Source of the DNA: Halieaceae bacterium | Lineage (GTDB): Bacteria; Pseudomonadota; Gammaproteobacteria; Pseudomonadales; Halieaceae | Length of the DNA: 18,066 bases | Assembly (NCBI GenBank): GCA_002683395.1 | Contig: NYTG01000003.1 | Location: 1 to 18,066, forward strand | Direction: 5' to 3' | Part shown: positions 16,361 to 18,066 of the stretch, piece by piece | How positions within the stretch are numbered: position 1 is the first letter of the stretch | How the letters are laid out: each line of letters opens with the position of its first letter | Made by a program: the position numbers and the translations under genes | Notes under the pieces: model-generated | Told to the model about the DNA's origin: nothing | Databases searched by the model: none | Seen by the model: the letters and a program-made list of their open reading frames with translations, nothing else

Positions 16361-18046
16361 ATGAAACCCGAACTGGCTGCGCTGATTAATACAGCGCTGG
16401 AACAACTCGTATCGCAAGGTGTCTTGGCTGGACTGCCTGACGCAGCACTGCAAATTGATCGCCCGAAGGATCCGAGCCTCGGCGACCTCTCCTGCAACAT
16501 TGCCATGGTGCTGGCTAAACGCGCCGGTATCGCGCCTCGCGATCTCGCCACACAGATTATCGATACGCTGCCCGACAATACGTTGATCGAACGCTGTGAT
16601 ATCGCGGGTCCAGGCTTCATCAATTTTTTTGTTAACGCGAGCCACCATACCGGGGTTGTGCGCACCATTTTGGAAAGTGGCTCAGCCTACGGAAAATCAA
16701 ATAGCGGCGCGGGTCGGCAGGTGCAGGTGGAATTTGTTTCGGCTAATCCTACGGGACCACTGCATGTTGGCCACGGGCGCGGCGCAGCGATCGGTGACTC
16801 ACTGAGTCGGTTGCTTGAGGCAACAGGCTGGTCGGTGCAACGCGAGTTCTACTACAACGATGCGGGGCAGCAGATCAATAACCTTGCCCTGTCGGTACAA
16901 GCTCGCGGTCAAGGCAAAGGTCCTGATCACCCCGACTGGCCTGCCGATGGCTACCAGGGAGGCTACATCGAGGATGTTGCAGCCGCCTATATAGCGGGCG
17001 ATTCGGTGCAAGCTGCCGACCGGGAGATCACCGGCGCCGCTGATTTGGATGACCTCGACGCCATCAGGGAATTCGCAGTGGCCTGCCTGAGGCGCGAGCA
17101 AGACCAGGATCTGCAGGCCTTTCAAGTCGTTTTCGACGAGTACTTTTTGGAGTCATCTCTCTACGATAGCGGCGCGGTCGAAGAGACCGTGGCGACGCTT
17201 CAAGCCGCGGGCCACACTTTTGAAGATCAGGATGCACTCTGGCTGCGTACGACCGACTTTGGTGATGACAAAGACCGCGTAATGCGCAAAAGCGAGGGCG
17301 GCTATACCTACTTTGTGCCCGACGTCGCCTATCATCACAACAAGTGGCAGCGGGGTTACCAGCGCGTCATTAACGAGCAGGGTGCGGATCACCACAGCAC
17401 CATCACCCGGGTACGGGCTGGACTCCAGGGCCTCAATGTGGCGATTCCCGAGGGTTGGCCAGAATACGTGTTGCACCAGATGGTGACCGTGATGCGCGAG
17501 GGCGCCGAGGTCAAACTCTCTAAACGGACAGGCGGTTACGTGACACTCCGCGACCTGATTGACTGGGTGGGTTGCGATGCCACCCGCTATTTTCTGGTCG
17601 CACGAGCGCCCACTTCTCAACTGACCTTCGACGTGGATCTGGCGCTGGCACGCAGTAATGAGAACCCCGTTTACTACATTCAATACGCGCACGCGCGGTG
17701 CGTCAGCGTGTTGCGTAAAGCAGCCGAAATCGAGGGCGACGCTCACGTCAGCGCCGGGCTGGCGTATCTGGCGCGTCTCGATGAGCCCGAGACCCTATCA
17801 CTGGCCGTCAGTTTGGGTCGCTTCCCCGAAGTAGTCGCCAATGCAGCAGAGCGCCTTGAGCCGCATGATGTGGCCAATTATTTGCGAGAGCTCGCTGCGC
17901 ACTTCCACAGCTTTTATAACGCACACAAAGTCCTCGAAGGGGCGCCCGAAACCATGCAGGCGAGGCTCGCACTGGTCGCCGCCACCCGGCAAGTCATCGC
18001 CAGCGGTCTTGATCTGCTGGGCGTGTCAGCTCCGGACGCCATGTAA
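16361..18046 (+). CDS. argS: Arginyl-tRNA synthetase
   Basis: Class I aminoacyl-tRNA synthetase charging tRNA-Arg in the cytoplasm. From the ATG at 16361 it has 561 residues. AGGA 5 nt upstream favours this start over the ATG at 16355, and an in-frame start at 16313 would add a tail without family similarity. The N-terminal tRNA-recognition domain contains GDLSCNIAMVLAKRAG and AGPGFINFF. The HIGH motif is HVGH (135-138), within SANPTGPLHVGHGRGAA. The KMSKS motif is KLSKR (385-389), and the anticodon-binding C-terminal domain follows ENPVYYIQYAHAR. The SANPTGPLHVGHGR signature belongs to the ArgRS branch seen in Bacillus, alpha- and betaproteobacteria, rather than the SxPNxAKEMHVGH branch of E. 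coli and P. aeruginosa. Confidence 0.97.
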   Translation: MKPELAALINTALEQLVSQGVLAGLPDAALQIDRPKDPSLGDLSCNIAMVLAKRAGIAPRDLATQIIDTLPDNTLIERCDIAGPGFINFFVNASHHTGVVRTILESGSAYGKSNSGAGRQVQVEFVSANPTGPLHVGHGRGAAIGDSLSRLLEATGWSVQREFYYNDAGQQINNLALSVQARGQGKGPDHPDWPADGYQGGYIEDVAAAYIAGDSVQAADREITGAADLDDLDAIREFAVACLRREQDQDLQAFQVVFDEYFLESSLYDSGAVEETVATLQAAGHTFEDQDALWLRTTDFGDDKDRVMRKSEGGYTYFVPDVAYHHNKWQRGYQRVINEQGADHHSTITRVRAGLQGLNVAIPEGWPEYVLHQMVTVMREGAEVKLSKRTGGYVTLRDLIDWVGCDATRYFLVARAPTSQLTFDVDLALARSNENPVYYIQYAHARCVSVLRKAAEIEGDAHVSAGLAYLARLDEPETLSLAVSLGRFPEVVANAAERLEPHDVANYLRELAAHFHSFYNAHKVLEGAPETMQARLALVAATRQVIASGLDLLGVSAPDAM

Positions 18047-18066
18047 TGGCTAACACCTCAGGCAAT
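18046..18066 (+). CDS. Start of the next gene, cut by window edge (possibly SPOR-domain protein)
   Basis: An ATG shares one base with the argS stop (TAATG) and opens the frame MANTSGN to the end of the window. One-base overlaps of this kind usually mark a translationally coupled gene. In Pseudomonas the gene after argS encodes a SPOR-domain cell-division protein and is followed by hslVU. That identity is inferred from gene order only, since seven codons carry no family signal. Confidence 0.45.

Noticed and set aside
17153..17746. 197-codon open frame on the minus strand inside argS
   Set aside because: It lies wholly antisense to a well-supported argS, has no ribosome binding site or recognisable motif, and long antisense frames are common in GC-rich coding sequence.
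1..18066. Mobile elements, CRISPR arrays, tRNA/rRNA genes, defence or biosynthetic clusters
   Set aside because: I looked for direct repeats, transposase-like or phage-like products and RNA gene folds and saw none. Nearly all sequence is accounted for by conserved housekeeping and pilus genes.

Overview
This window is a piece of a gammaproteobacterial chromosome. Every gene is a conserved housekeeping or type IV pilus gene. Its order (gltB-aroB-aroK-pilQPONM on the minus strand; ponA, priA and argS on the plus strand; rpmE reversed between ponA and priA) is a compacted form of the block I recall from Pseudomonas aeruginosa (about PA5036 to PA5052). Protein details also match pseudomonad relatives, for example in PilM and PilN. 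I infer a member of the Pseudomonadales/Cellvibrionales group, possibly a marine Halieaceae-like bacterium. The species cannot be fixed from the sequence alone.

Positions 1-10964 hold one long minus-strand run, transcribed as pilM, pilN, pilO, pilP, pilQ, aroK, aroB, gltB. The pil genes overlap or nearly touch and encode the inner-membrane alignment complex (PilM, PilN, PilO), the lipoprotein PilP and the outer-membrane secretin PilQ. aroK and aroB (shikimate kinase and 3-dehydroquinate synthase) follow closely. After a 124-bp gap with a candidate promoter comes gltB, the large glutamate synthase subunit, which is cut by the left edge of the window. gltD would be expected beyond that edge.

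Positions 10965-11213 form a divergent control region between pilM and ponA. It carries a candidate extended -10 element and a long imperfect inverted repeat in the ponA leader. ponA/mrcA (bifunctional PBP1A) runs rightward and converges on rpmE, whose product is a cysteine-free type B ribosomal protein L31. A strong intrinsic terminator for rpmE sits between the two stops. rpmE is divergent from priA (primosomal helicase). priA is followed by argS (arginyl-tRNA synthetase) and by the first seven codons of a translationally coupled next gene.

No mobile element, CRISPR array, tRNA, rRNA or defence system is visible, and I see no evidence for a new biological system. The observations most worth checking are small: a zinc-free L31 in the usual rpmE slot, an ArgS of a different lineage from the pseudomonad one, homopolymer A-tracts in pilM/pilN/pilO, a PilQ signal peptide without basic residues, the absent damX-like gene between aroB and gltB, and the structured pilM/ponA intergenic region.
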